A stretch of DNA of 64,000 bases from an uncultured Clostridium sp. (GTDB lineage: Bacteria; Bacillota; Clostridia; TANB77; CAG-465), in assembly GCA_900553785.1 (NCBI GenBank), contig USES01000001.1:85834-149833 (forward strand). The letters are read 5' to 3'. A model generated the notes under the pieces. It was not told the origin of the DNA and made no database searches. It saw only the letters and a program-made list of their open reading frames with translations. This document shows, one piece after another, positions 50,243 through 59,109 of the stretch. The translations under genes were made by a program, and so were the position numbers. Each line of letters begins with the position of its first letter. The first letter of the stretch is position 1.

Positions 50243-50737
50243 TTATTTTTCAGATAACTTTGAAAACATTTTTATACATAATACTTGCAGTGCAACATTT
50301 AGAATTATCTCTTTTAAAGCCATAACAAATACTTTAAATACATTTTGAAAATTTCCATATCTAATACCATCAAAAATCCAAAACATATATTCTGCAAATA
50401 TTGTTGCAACTATCATTATTACTATAATAACACCCGCGTTCTGTTTATTATAAAACTTAGACGTATACATAATTAACAACATAATTATTAAATATGTAAC
50501 TATTCCTCTACCTATTGTATATGTAAATATTAAATCACTAAATAATCCTATTACAAAAACAAAAGGTATTGTAATATTTGGTTTTATCCAAATAGACAAA
50601 GCAACGACTATTACTAAGAATATATTTGCTTTAATCCCCCATAAAGTCAAATCATTTATAACATAGATTTGCAGTACAAAAGCTATGACAACAATTGCAA
50701 CTATTAAAAAAACTTTACTTACATCACTCATGGCCAT
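50243..50737 (-). CDS. mreD: Rod shape-determining protein MreD
   Basis: A 164-residue membrane protein with about five or six helices and the MreD pattern (IWIKPNITIPFVFVIGLFSD). Bridges MreC and the PBP/RodA complex. Position between mreC and mrdA confirms the call. Confidence 0.92.
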   Translation of the reverse strand: MAMSDVSKVFLIVAIVVIAFVLQIYVINDLTLWGIKANIFLVIVVALSIWIKPNITIPFVFVIGLFSDLIFTYTIGRGIVTYLIIMLLIMYTSKFYNKQNAGVIIVIMIVATIFAEYMFWIFDGIRYGNFQNVFKVFVMALKEIILNVALQVLCIKMFSKLSEK

Positions 50738-50741
50738 ACCT

Positions 50742-51585
50742 CTAATCTATAATTATTGCAACAAAATCCAAAGAGTTAAAATCCACATATGGCTTTATTA
50801 TAGCATACCTATCTACATTATTCTTGGAGTTTACTACTTCTTCTATTTCTCCTATAACCAGTCCTTTTTCGTACATCGTGCCTATTCCAGAAGTATACAC
50901 CTTTTCACCAACAGAAAGTTCAGTGCTTATTGGTAAATTTGTTAATTTCATTTGATTATTTTCTTTTAAGTCAAAATCTCCTTTTGCCAAAGCTAGTGCA
51001 TTTACTGTTGAAATTTCAACACTAACTGAAGTATTAGGGTCTAGTATTGTTGTAACTACACTTGTATTAGCTGTAACTTGTGATACAAAACCCACTAGTC
51101 CATCTGGGCTTATAACAGTCTGTCTTTCTTTTACGCCATCATTTTTTCCTTTATTGATGACAAACGTCTCATTCCAATTAGAATAATCTCTAAGTACTAT
51201 ATTTGCATACAGTTTAGAAAAGTGATTATATTTTTCCTCTATTTTTAACGCTTCTCTTAAATCTGAATTTTCAATTTCTATTCGTTCTGATTCAACAAGT
51301 TTTAATTTTGCTTCATTTAATTCTTCTTTTAATTCTTTATTTTCTTTGTTAATTTTATCAATGTCCTTAAAATAGTTTGTACCATCTTTGACAATTCCCT
51401 TTACTGTACTTGCGACTACATTCACTCCGATTTACAACAGCCCCAGATATATTAGACAATACAGGCAAATTCATACTCGCTAATAAATATATAGAAACTA
51501 TAATTGCAATTATAATTATTACAACTTGAATTACTTTATTTTTCTTTTTTCGTTTTTCTTTTCTTGAATTGCCCAAATAATTCAT
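50742..51585 (-). CDS. mreC: Rod shape-determining protein MreC, interrupted by an apparent frameshift
   Basis: MreC scaffolds the elongasome outside the membrane. The N-terminal part (51585 down to about 51430) encodes a basic start (NSRKEKRKKKNKVIQ), a membrane helix and VLSNISGAVVNR. The rest of the protein (from NVVASTVKGIVKDG, coiled coil, then beta domain GLVGFVSQVT, VSVEISTVNALALAKGD) is in another frame, starting at about 51425. One extra base near CGG-A-GTG explains it: removing it joins the halves into a normal ~280-residue MreC. As written, the second part lacks a membrane anchor. It could be a real mutation, recoding or a sequence error. Confidence 0.85.
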
Positions 51586-51603
51586 GTTTTTACCATCTTC
51601 TCC

Positions 51604-52614
51604 TTATTTTCTTCTAGACGTTCTTCTCATTAACTCAATATTCTTAATTACTTTTTCTATTCCTTTTATAGTACATTCTGTTGGATTATTTGCAAGAGTA
51701 ACCGGTATACCAGTCATATTAGTAATAAGTCTATCAATATCTTTTATGTATGCTCCTCCTCCGCAAACATAAATCCCATTTTTTGTTATATCTGAAACTA
51801 ACTCCGGAGGAGTCTTTTCAATAGTAACGTTAATTAGCTTTATTATTTCTTTTAATGCATCAGTTATTGCAGAACTTACATCATCTGTAGAAACTTCCAA
51901 CACATCAGGCAAACCAGTCAAAATATTTCTACCTTTTACTTGCATTTTTTCTCTAGCCATAATTGTAATTGCCGTTCCAAGTTCTGTCTTAATTTCCTCT
52001 GCAACAACATCCCCTACTAATATGTTATATTTTTCACGTATATATTCAATAATATCATTATCCATAGTAGATCCGCCTTGTTTTATTGAATTTGAAACTA
52101 CAACTCCACCCATAGAAAGCACAGCCACTTCAGTTGTTCCTCCGCCTATATCTAATACCATAACTCCTTCAGGCGAATCAATATTTATACCAGATCCAAT
52201 AGCAGATGCAATGGACTTTTCTATAGTATACACTTCTTTGGCACCTGCATTATATGCTATTTCTTCAAGAGCTTTTTGTTCAACATCAGTAATATCTGAT
52301 GGTACGCAAAGTAGAATTCTTACCTTAGTAAAAAGAGATTTACCTGGTATATCATCAATACATTTTTTTAAAAGTTTTTCTGCCGCATTAAAGTTTGACA
52401 CTACCCCTGACTTTATTGGTTTAATTGCAGATATATTTTCTGGTGTTCTACCTAACAGTTCTTTAGCACTATCTCCTACTGCTAAAATTTCCCCTGTCAA
52501 ATCATTCATAGCTACAACTGTTGGACCAGAAAACATAACTCCTTTATCTTTAAGATAAATTATGGTTTTTGTGGTGCCAAAATCCACGCCTATATCTTTT
52601 ACAAAAAGACTCAT
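51604..52614 (-). CDS. mreB: Rod shape-determining protein MreB
   Basis: Bacterial actin that organises side-wall synthesis. 336 residues: phosphate-1 DFGTTKTIIYLK, phosphate-2 VLDIGGGTTEVAVLS, adenosine motif YVCGGGAYIKDIDRLI. Length typical of MreB/Mbl. Overlaps radC by 4 bp. Confidence 0.96.
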   Translation of the reverse strand: MSLFVKDIGVDFGTTKTIIYLKDKGVMFSGPTVVAMNDLTGEILAVGDSAKELLGRTPENISAIKPIKSGVVSNFNAAEKLLKKCIDDIPGKSLFTKVRILLCVPSDITDVEQKALEEIAYNAGAKEVYTIEKSIASAIGSGINIDSPEGVMVLDIGGGTTEVAVLSMGGVVVSNSIKQGGSTMDNDIIEYIREKYNILVGDVVAEEIKTELGTAITIMAREKMQVKGRNILTGLPDVLEVSTDDVSSAITDALKEIIKLINVTIEKTPPELVSDITKNGIYVCGGGAYIKDIDRLITNMTGIPVTLANNPTECTIKGIEKVIKNIELMRRTSRRK

Positions 52615-53333
52615 AACAACCTTCCTCCAATAAATATTTTTGGTTCAATTTCTCTAATACTTGCATATTTTTCTTTACCTATCACTATATGATCCTTAAG
52701 CTCGATATCAAATGGAGCAACCAATTCGAATATTTTTTTAGTAAAAATAATATCCTGCCTACTTGGTGTACTATCTCCACTTGGGTGATTATGAACAAGT
52801 ATAATCCCTGAAGCCATTTGCTTAATTGGTTCAGTTAACACTTCTTTTGCAGAAACCGAAACTGTATTTATAGCTCCTTTTGCTAGAACTACAATAGATT
52901 TCACTGTATTTTTAATATCTAGTATAACAACTCTCATTTCTTCTTTTTCCAGTGTACTCATTTCACTTCCAAGAATATTATACACATCTTTTGGAGTTGT
53001 TATTTTGTTTATATATCTCTCTGAGTTTGCAATTCTTTTTGCCAGCTCAACTATGGCTTTAATCTGAACCGCTTTAATTTTACCGATACCATTATGTTGC
53101 ATAAGCTCATCAATCGATGCTGAACTCAAATATTCAAATCCAGCTAACCCCGAGTGATGTTTAGATAATAACTGTTTAGACAACTCTAAACAATTATTAT
53201 CTTTCGTACCAGTCTTTATAAGAAGTGCAAGCAACTCAGAGTCAGACATTACACTTCCTCCGTATTTTAAATATTTCTCATATGGTCTATCCGCTATTGG
53301 CAGCTCTTTAACCGTAAGAGAATTTTTCTTCAA
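52611..53333 (-). CDS. radC: RadC-family JAB-domain protein
   Basis: A 240-residue protein with an N-terminal helix-hairpin-helix region (LMQHNGIGKIKAVQIKAIVE) and a C-terminal JAB metal motif VHNHPSGDSTPSRQD. Despite the name its role in repair is doubtful. It is conserved next to mreB in many Firmicutes, as here. Confidence 0.94.
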   Translation of the reverse strand: MKKNSLTVKELPIADRPYEKYLKYGGSVMSDSELLALLIKTGTKDNNCLELSKQLLSKHHSGLAGFEYLSSASIDELMQHNGIGKIKAVQIKAIVELAKRIANSERYINKITTPKDVYNILGSEMSTLEKEEMRVVILDIKNTVKSIVVLAKGAINTVSVSAKEVLTEPIKQMASGIILVHNHPSGDSTPSRQDIIFTKKIFELVAPFDIELKDHIVIGKEKYASIREIEPKIFIGGRLL

Positions 53334-53582
53334 CTATTTTACAACCTTTCTTACAAGGAAAAGCGCTAACACGAATCCTAAAATACTAGCAAGATTTAGT
53401 TTACACATGAACCCAAATGTTAACTTTAAAAATCCCAAATCCAAAACAATAGGATCTGTTAGTCCTAACTCCTTACCATACGATAAAAATTTCAGAAAAG
53501 AAACCTGTAAGGCTAATTCTCCTAAATATGAACCCAATACTATCCCCATAAAGATTACCATTACTTTAATAAATGTTTTCAT
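53334..53582 (-). CDS. DUF4321 small membrane protein
   Basis: An 82-residue protein with two membrane helices (KVMVIFMGIVLGSYLGELAL and NLASILGFVLALFLVRK). It shows the DUF4321 pattern including LDLGFLKLTFGF, commonly found upstream of radC-mreB in Clostridia. ATG at 53582 follows AAGGAGGAAATAT. Function unknown. First gene of the mre operon. Confidence 0.85.
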   Translation of the reverse strand: MKTFIKVMVIFMGIVLGSYLGELALQVSFLKFLSYGKELGLTDPIVLDLGFLKLTFGFMCKLNLASILGFVLALFLVRKVVK

Positions 53583-53609
53583 ATATTTCCTCCTTAGTAA
53601 CACGACAAA

Positions 53610-53638
53610 ATTATATAATGAAACTCAAAATATTTCAA
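53610..53638 (-). promoter_or_regulatory. Promoter for the mre operon
   Basis: TTGAAA (53633-53638), 17-bp spacer, TATAAT (53610-53615). Confidence 0.65.
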
Positions 53639-53682
53639 CTATATTACAAAAATATGTCAGAAAAGTTTGAAAAACAAAAATA

Positions 53683-53711
53683 TTGACTTAAAAACTTCTA
53701 AGTAGTAAAAT
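53683..53711 (+). promoter_or_regulatory. Promoter for mscL
   Basis: TTGACT (53683-53688), 17-bp spacer, TAAAAT (53706-53711). Confidence 0.6.
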
Positions 53712-53736
53712 ATTGTTATATTCAAGGAGTAGAAAA

Positions 53737-54282
53737 ATGAAGAAAATTGACGAAGAAAAGATTAAAAAAATGGCTAAAGAAAATAAAAAAAGAGCCAAAG
53801 AAACAGCTGATGAATTTAAAACATTTGCATTCAAAGGAAATATTATAGATATGTCTGTCGGTGTAATTATAGGTACAGCATTTACTAAAATAGTAAATTC
53901 TCTTGTATCAGAAATAATTACTCCTGCTCTTAGTGTATTCACAAATAAAGTAGATTTCAATAGATTTTTCTTAGCACTCGATGGCAATCACTATGAAAGC
54001 ATTGAGGCAGCTAAAGAAGCTGGAGTTGCAACGATTAACTATGGTTCATTTTTAACAAATGTTATAGACTTTTTACTTGTTGCAATAGTTGTATTTATAT
54101 TTTTAAAAGTAGTTGTTAATAGAATACGTGACTCTCACAAAGCTGAACCTGCACCAGCACCTGTAACTACTAAAACATGCCCTTATTGTAAATCTAGTAT
54201 AAACATTGAAGCAACAAGATGTCCAAATTGTACTTCTATTTTAGAAGAAACAACCACAAACAAAGAAGTTACCACTAATTAA
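53737..54282 (+). CDS. mscL: Large-conductance mechanosensitive channel with C-terminal zinc ribbon
   Basis: Releases solutes during hypo-osmotic shock. 181 residues: Lys-rich N-terminal helix, FKTFAFKGNIIDMSVGVIIGTAF with the first pore helix, a periplasmic loop and a second helix (VIDFLLVAIVVFIFLKVVV). After a Pro/Ala linker the tail carries a two-knuckle zinc ribbon, CPYCKSSINIEATRCPNC, absent from classic MscL. ATG at 53737 follows AAGGAG. Confidence 0.93.
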   Translation: MKKIDEEKIKKMAKENKKRAKETADEFKTFAFKGNIIDMSVGVIIGTAFTKIVNSLVSEIITPALSVFTNKVDFNRFFLALDGNHYESIEAAKEAGVATINYGSFLTNVIDFLLVAIVVFIFLKVVVNRIRDSHKAEPAPAPVTTKTCPYCKSSINIEATRCPNCTSILEETTTNKEVTTN

Positions 54283-54299
54283 GTTGGTAACTTCTTTTT
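54265..54299 (+). terminator. Terminator of mscL
   Basis: GAAGTTACCA (54265-54274) pairs with TGGTAACTTC (54285-54294), then TTTTT. The stop codon lies in the loop. Confidence 0.88.
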
Positions 54300-54460
54300 A
54301 TAACGTATGCAAAGCATAGGTCAATATAACTTGTCCTTGAAAATAACTATTTAGAAGGTCCCCTTTACATTATTTTCCATTAGATATTTTTCTCCTTATT
54401 TTCCAAAATTTTATACCAAATGCTTGAACTTTTAAAGGTATTTTTTAATATTTTGTATAT

Positions 54461-55702
54461 TTATTTAAACTTAATAATCATATTTTTGTTATTAAAACTA
54501 ACATCATAATTATTTGCACTTGAATTATTATAATTAGCTACGTACTTCATAAATTCTAAAGCATCACTGCTGTTATATTCTGAATACAATTTAACCCCAT
54601 TTTCTGTTATATATGTCGGTGTAAATTCTAAACTTCTAATTTTTCCTTTCACATCGATGGTAAACTTAAATATACCAGACTTTTTTCCTATATCATAAGT
54701 TGTATCATGCATGAAATATCCCAAACTATATATAATAGGTACGTTTTTATACATTTCTATCGGATACACCCCTAGTGCGTGATTTCCAAGTATTAAATCA
54801 GCGCCTGCATTTACTAACTCATGATAAAACCAAGTCATAACACTAGTAACTTCATGGCTATTTTCAGAACCCAAATGAGTCATTATTACAACTGTATCTG
54901 CACTTTCTTTTGCCCTTTTTATAGCGGTTTTGATTCTTGTCATATAATTATCATACACCCAAATACCAGCATCTGTAAAACTAGAATAACTACCTATTAT
55001 TTCATTAGATACCCCTATAAACGCTACCTTTATACCATCATGTTCAGCATATATTATATCATCTTGAATTCCAATTATATCCAACTTTGCGTCAGATAAA
55101 ATCGTCTTAGTTCCATTAAATATATTTTTACCAAAATCTAACATATGGTCACTAGCAATATTAACTCCATCTATCCCCAATGCATTAAAAGCTTTTAAAA
55201 TATTCTTAGTTACAATATATTTGCTCTTAGGATCTTCAATTTTATCCAAATTAACTATGTTAGTAGTAAGGCTAGTAACTGTATAATCTGCTTCTTGAGC
55301 TATCTGTGAAACATCTTTAAAAGACAAGACATAATTTGCATTATCACTTTCACCCATCATCACTTCACCCAAAGCCACAAATGAAAAAACTTTCTCTGTA
55401 CTAGTATTCTCATTATTGTTATTTTTAGGAGAATCATCTTCTTTTTGTGGTTCATCTTCCTTAGCATTGTCATTGTATATATTGACATAGCTATTTGAAG
55501 CCTGACTTACATCACTATCTTTAAAACCATTTTCACTACTTGAAGGCTTAACTTTAAAGTACACTATTGTTATTGTAAATAGTAAAAATACAGTAAATAT
55601 ACTTGCTATTATCCCTATTGATTTATTTTTTACTGCACGAGACTGCCTTGCATTGTTTCTCCATCTAATGAGGTTAAAGCCACGTCTTGTATTGTTCCAC
55701 AT
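54461..55702 (-). CDS. CapA-family metallophosphatase-like exported protein
   Basis: A 413-residue protein with an Arg-rich cytosolic start, one membrane helix (SIGIIASIFTVFLLFTITIVYF) and an acidic Asn-rich spacer. The extracellular PGA_cap domain follows: VALGEVMMGES, LDFGKNIFNGTKTIL, VVIMTHLGSE, LILGNHALGVYPIE. Related to poly-gamma-glutamate capsule protein CapA, but no other cap genes are present. It overlaps the mtaB 3' end by 73 bp; AAGGGGG lies 10 bp before the ATG. Confidence 0.85.
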   Translation of the reverse strand: MWNNTRRGFNLIRWRNNARQSRAVKNKSIGIIASIFTVFLLFTITIVYFKVKPSSSENGFKDSDVSQASNSYVNIYNDNAKEDEPQKEDDSPKNNNNENTSTEKVFSFVALGEVMMGESDNANYVLSFKDVSQIAQEADYTVTSLTTNIVNLDKIEDPKSKYIVTKNILKAFNALGIDGVNIASDHMLDFGKNIFNGTKTILSDAKLDIIGIQDDIIYAEHDGIKVAFIGVSNEIIGSYSSFTDAGIWVYDNYMTRIKTAIKRAKESADTVVIMTHLGSENSHEVTSVMTWFYHELVNAGADLILGNHALGVYPIEMYKNVPIIYSLGYFMHDTTYDIGKKSGIFKFTIDVKGKIRSLEFTPTYITENGVKLYSEYNSSDALEFMKYVANYNNSSANNYDVSFNNKNMIIKFK

Positions 55703-56941
55703 AGTTTGCTATCCCCCTTCACATCAACTTTTATATAATTACTTGTATATCCTTGTAAAAAACCATTTTCATAGCTTTCAAACAAAACTTTCTTAACACA
55801 ACCAATATATTTGTTAAGGAACTTTTGCTTATTATTAGCGGCTATACTTATTAGCTCTTCGCTTCGTTTCTTTTTAATATTTCCATCTATTTGATCTTCC
55901 ATTTTAGCAGCTCTTGTATATGCTCTTTTAGAATACTTAAACACATGCATATCACTTAAATTCATTTCAGATATAGTTTTCTTAGTCTCGCCAAATTCAT
56001 CTTCTGTTTCACCAGGGAAACCAACTATACAATCAGCTGCTATATAACAATCAGGGAAATACTTTCTTAAATTATTTGTAACTTCTATTAAAAGATGCTT
56101 GTCATATTTTCTGTTCATCCTTTTTAATGTATCTGTTGACCCACTTTGCATAGATATATGAAAGTAATCACATAACTTTTCACATTTAGACATTCTATAA
56201 ATATTTTCCTCAGTCAAATATCTAGGCTCTAAAGAACTTAGACGTAATCTTTCCAGCCCATCTATACCATTTAAATTTTCTATTACATCTATTAGAGAAA
56301 TATCTCCCAAATCTTTGCCGTAAGAAGCAACTTCAATCCCAACTAGAACAATTTCTTTTACACCTTGTTTAATCAAGGGGTTTACTTCCTGTTCAATCTC
56401 AACATACAATTTACTCCTTACTCTACCTCTTAGATATGGAATAATACAATATGAACAAAAGTTATTGCACCCATCTTCTATCTTCACTGCTTCTCTTACA
56501 TCGTACGCTTTTGTAAGAAGCTGTTTTTCGGAATATGTCTTATCTTTAGATATATCCTGAACAACTATTTTCTTTTCGTTGTTATCTATATAACTATCTA
56601 AAATATCTATAAAATTCTCTTTATCTTTGTTTCCTATCAATATATCTGCATTAAGTTCGCTTAAACTATCCTTAACACTTTCAACTGCACAACCAACCAT
56701 TGCTATAATTGCATCTGGATTTTTATGCCTTGCATGTCCAACCATTTGACGAGATTTTCTCTGGCTCATATTAGTAACAGAGCATGAATTTATACAATAT
56801 ACGTCTGCTACGTCATCAAAGTCCAGTATTTTATATCCAGCTGTCTCTGCTTGTTCTTTTAATTTATCTGTTTCGTATTGATTTACTTTACAACCGCAAA
56901 GTAACAAAAGCTATACTTTTTGCCTCATTACCCCTTTTCAA
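55630..56941 (-). CDS. mtaB: tRNA t6A37 methylthiotransferase MtaB, 5' end disrupted
   Basis: A radical-SAM enzyme that makes ms2t6A in tRNA. From GCKVNQYETD on the protein is intact: INSCSVT, radical SAM CNNFCSYCIIP, GFPGETEDEF and a TRAM tail. The family start (K-x-AFVTLGCKVNQ) is split: KSIAFVTL is encoded in frame with a TTG at 56941, then one extra base (C, complement of 56896) shifts into GCKVNQ. Without the shift the first start is TTG at 56907 with no ribosome-binding site. An ATG at 56929 is in the final frame but meets TAG after five codons. Confidence 0.85.
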
Positions 56942-56962
56942 TTCACTTATACCCTTTCTATA

Positions 56963-58099
56963 TTAGTCCACATCTTCTGCTAATCTTTTTGCAATGCTTG
57001 CAACCTGAGATGCTGCATTAGGCTTTCTTAAGTCGTTACACATTTCTTTCATTTGTTCAACTCTTTTTGGTTTGTTTACTATTATTTCTATTACATGAGA
57101 TAACTTTGTAGCTTCATTTATTATTAAAGCTGTTCCATTATTTGAAAAATACACAGCATTTTGCTCTTCTTGACCAGGAATTGGGTTTATTATTAGCATT
57201 GGCTTTCTCATTACTAAACACTCTGTCGAAGTAAGTCCACCTGGTTTTGTTATTACTGCAGTAGCTATATTCATTAACTCAGGTACTTTATCCGTATAGC
57301 CTAATATAACTACTTTTCTATCGTAATCTTTTGCCATTCTTTCAAATCTTTCTTTTTGCTTTTCATTCTTTCCTGATACAACAACTAACTGAAAATCTTT
57401 CTTAGACTTAAGCATATCTTCAAATATATCCTGTGAATCGCCTAAACCTAATCCACCACCTGCAAAGAACAAAAATGTAATCTTATCCTTGAGCCCCAAC
57501 TCATTTAATGTTTCTTCCTTATTCAGTGGTTTCAAAAACCTTTCAGAACATGGTATACCCGTAACTTCTACTTTATCTGGTTTTAAATCATATTCTTCTA
57601 TACAGTCTTCTTTCATTTCATTTGTTGCAACACAAATTTTATCTATATACTCTGAATTATCTACCCACATATTATGCACTCCATAATCTGTAAGTATAGT
57701 CATAAGACGTGCTGGTGTTTTCTTTTTTCTTTTCAAATATGAACACATACGTGTAATAAACGGATGTGTAGAAATTATAACATCTGGTGCTGTCTGTCTT
57801 ATCATTTTCTTAAGTCTTATAGTAAGATATCTATTTATAATTTTGTATGCTTCATCAATCATACTTCTTTCTTTAGTATCTGAGCTATAATACATTTTCC
57901 CATACGTTCCCGGCATGTATTTTACAAGATTTTTATATCCTTTAATTATCATTTTATTTGTAAGTGCTCCTGAATACTCTAGTCCATCTTCAAAAAACAC
58001 TGTACAATCTGGATATTTACTTTTTATCTCATCTCTTATAGCTTCTGAAGCCTTAAGATGTCCATTTCCTACTTTAGCATAAAGAATTAAAACTTTCAC
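56963..58099 (-). CDS. ugtP: UgtP/MurG-type diacylglycerol glucosyltransferase
   Basis: A GT28-family glycosyltransferase, probably adding glucose to diacylglycerol for glycolipids. 378 residues: N-terminal MGDG_synth domain (YAKVGNGHLKASEAIRDEI, STHPFITRM) and C-terminal nucleotide-sugar domain (FFAGGGLGLGD, VILGYTDKVPELM, TKPGGLTSTE, PGQEEQNA). GTG at 58099 follows GGAG by 8 bp; an earlier GTG lies in that site. First gene of ugtP-mtaB-capA. Confidence 0.9.
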   Translation of the reverse strand: MKVLILYAKVGNGHLKASEAIRDEIKSKYPDCTVFFEDGLEYSGALTNKMIIKGYKNLVKYMPGTYGKMYYSSDTKERSMIDEAYKIINRYLTIRLKKMIRQTAPDVIISTHPFITRMCSYLKRKKKTPARLMTILTDYGVHNMWVDNSEYIDKICVATNEMKEDCIEEYDLKPDKVEVTGIPCSERFLKPLNKEETLNELGLKDKITFLFFAGGGLGLGDSQDIFEDMLKSKKDFQLVVVSGKNEKQKERFERMAKDYDRKVVILGYTDKVPELMNIATAVITKPGGLTSTECLVMRKPMLIINPIPGQEEQNAVYFSNNGTALIINEATKLSHVIEIIVNKPKRVEQMKEMCNDLRKPNAASQVASIAKRLAEDVD

Positions 58100-58165
58100 A
58101 ATAATCACTCCCACTTTTTATACAAGTATTATATCAAATATGTCAAATATTTAAAATACTTATAT

Positions 58166-58221
58166 TAAAATATTAAAAGCAATAGGACATACAATTTTGG
58201 TTTAATTGCATGCCCTATTAT
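58166..58221 (-). terminator. Terminator of tRNA-Gln
   Basis: Arms AGCAATAGGACAT (from 58179) and ATGCCCTATTA (to 58220) form an imperfect long hairpin. On the minus strand it is followed by GCTTTTAATATTTT. Confidence 0.7.
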
Positions 58222-58237
58222 ACATCACTTTGTATTC

Positions 58238-58312
58238 TGGCTGGGGTAGTAGGATTCGAACCTACGCATGATCGGGTCAGAGCCGATTGCCTTACCGCTT
58301 GGCGACACCCCA
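58238..58312 (-). tRNA. tRNA-Gln (anticodon CTG)
   Basis: Acceptor TGGGGTG pairs with TACCCCA (one wobble); D-arm GCCAAGCGGTAAGGC; anticodon stem ATCGG/CCGAT with loop CTCTGAC, anticodon CTG (complement of 58278-58280). T-arm GTAGG-TTCGAAT-CCTAC, CCA encoded. The U1-A72 pair and body match bacterial tRNA-Gln, the substrate of GatCAB. Confidence 0.95.
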
Positions 58313-58322
58313 ATGTAAAATA

Positions 58323-58350
58323 ATTATACCACTAAAATATATTTTTTCAA
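58323..58350 (-). promoter_or_regulatory. Promoter for tRNA-Gln
   Basis: TTGAAA (58345-58350), 16-bp spacer, TATAAT (58323-58328). Confidence 0.6.
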
Positions 58351-58359
58351 CTAATATAT

Positions 58360-58397
58360 TAAAAAAACAGAACCTAAATTTTAGGTTCTGTTTTTTT
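58360..58397 (-). terminator. Terminator of the 58430 gene
   Basis: AACAGAACCTAAA and TTTAGGTTCTGTT are exact complements (58366-58392), with T-runs on both strands. Confidence 0.85.
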
Positions 58398-58429
58398 GTG
58401 TGAGTTCAGATAAGTCTGGTGCTTACTTT

Positions 58430-58996
58430 TTAGACTCTAACGACTTCTACGTTAGGCATTGCCTGTGCTGTGATAAGTTCAGAAATAAAATAACTATTGG
58501 TATAGAATTTTATTTTCTTGTCTTTGTTGCGCTTGGCCATTGCACAACAAAATGCTGCAACACCGATGGTTCTCGGTTTGAACTCAGTATCCGCTAACGT
58601 TTTAATACGTTCCCACGAAATATTGGTCCAGCAAATCTTAGGGTTTGTCAAAAGCTTATCATAGCTTTCACCTGTTTTAGTGGCAATACTCTTAATTTCA
58701 TTTCTACAAAAGTCCGGCACAAATACTCTCTGCTTCTTATACAGCAACGAGGGACGAGCAACCAAAGCTCCGGTCTCTGCAACATGAATGACAGATTCCT
58801 TGTTCTTTGAATTTTCTCTTGCTTTTACAAGTATCAAATTGTAACGCAAAGGCTGCTTATAATGCTTTCTCAAGCAAAGCTGCATATGAGTGCGTCCAAT
58901 TTTGAACTTTCTTTCAAGATCCTCCCACGAAGCTCCATTTCTAATTTCTCTGATGATACTTTCATTGCGATTTTCAACATTAAGGTTCTTACTCAT
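58430..58996 (-). CDS. Hypothetical protein with N-terminal HTH-like segment, GC-richer orphan
   Basis: A 188-residue protein that I cannot assign. Residues ~12-48 (ESIIREIRNGASWEDLERKF, then KIGRTHMQLCLRKHYK) read as a helix-turn-helix of the resolvase/homeodomain-like kind. The remainder has alternating strands and helices (VIHVAETGALVARPSLLY, VFVPDFCRNEIKSIATKTG, NPKICWTNISWERIKTLAD, GVAAFCCAMAKRNKDKKI). Codon use is GC-richer than neighbours. ATG follows GGAGGACTAAAAA. It stands alone with a textbook promoter and terminator, like 979-1281. Possible regulator of mobile-element or defence origin (inference). Confidence 0.7.
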   Translation of the reverse strand: MSKNLNVENRNESIIREIRNGASWEDLERKFKIGRTHMQLCLRKHYKQPLRYNLILVKARENSKNKESVIHVAETGALVARPSLLYKKQRVFVPDFCRNEIKSIATKTGESYDKLLTNPKICWTNISWERIKTLADTEFKPRTIGVAAFCCAMAKRNKDKKIKFYTNSYFISELITAQAMPNVEVVRV

Positions 58997-59050
58997 TTTT
59001 TAGTCCTCCACATATTATTAAATTATGGACTTATCTACCTCACAATTGTT

Positions 59051-59079
59051 ATTATATCATTTTTATGTCTACTTGTCAA
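59051..59079 (-). promoter_or_regulatory. Consensus promoter for the 58430 gene
   Basis: TTGACA (59074-59079), 17-bp spacer, TATAAT (59051-59056): a perfect sigma-A consensus. Confidence 0.75.
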
Positions 59080-59109
59080 GTTGTTGGCACTGTTCACCAG
59101 TTAATGTAG

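Noticed and set aside
54302..54460. Tiny minus-strand frame (MENNVKGTF) and a TATGC/GCATA inverted repeat between mscL and capA
   Set aside because: Nine codons and a short repeat are not enough evidence. The stretch otherwise shows no gene or RNA that I can support.
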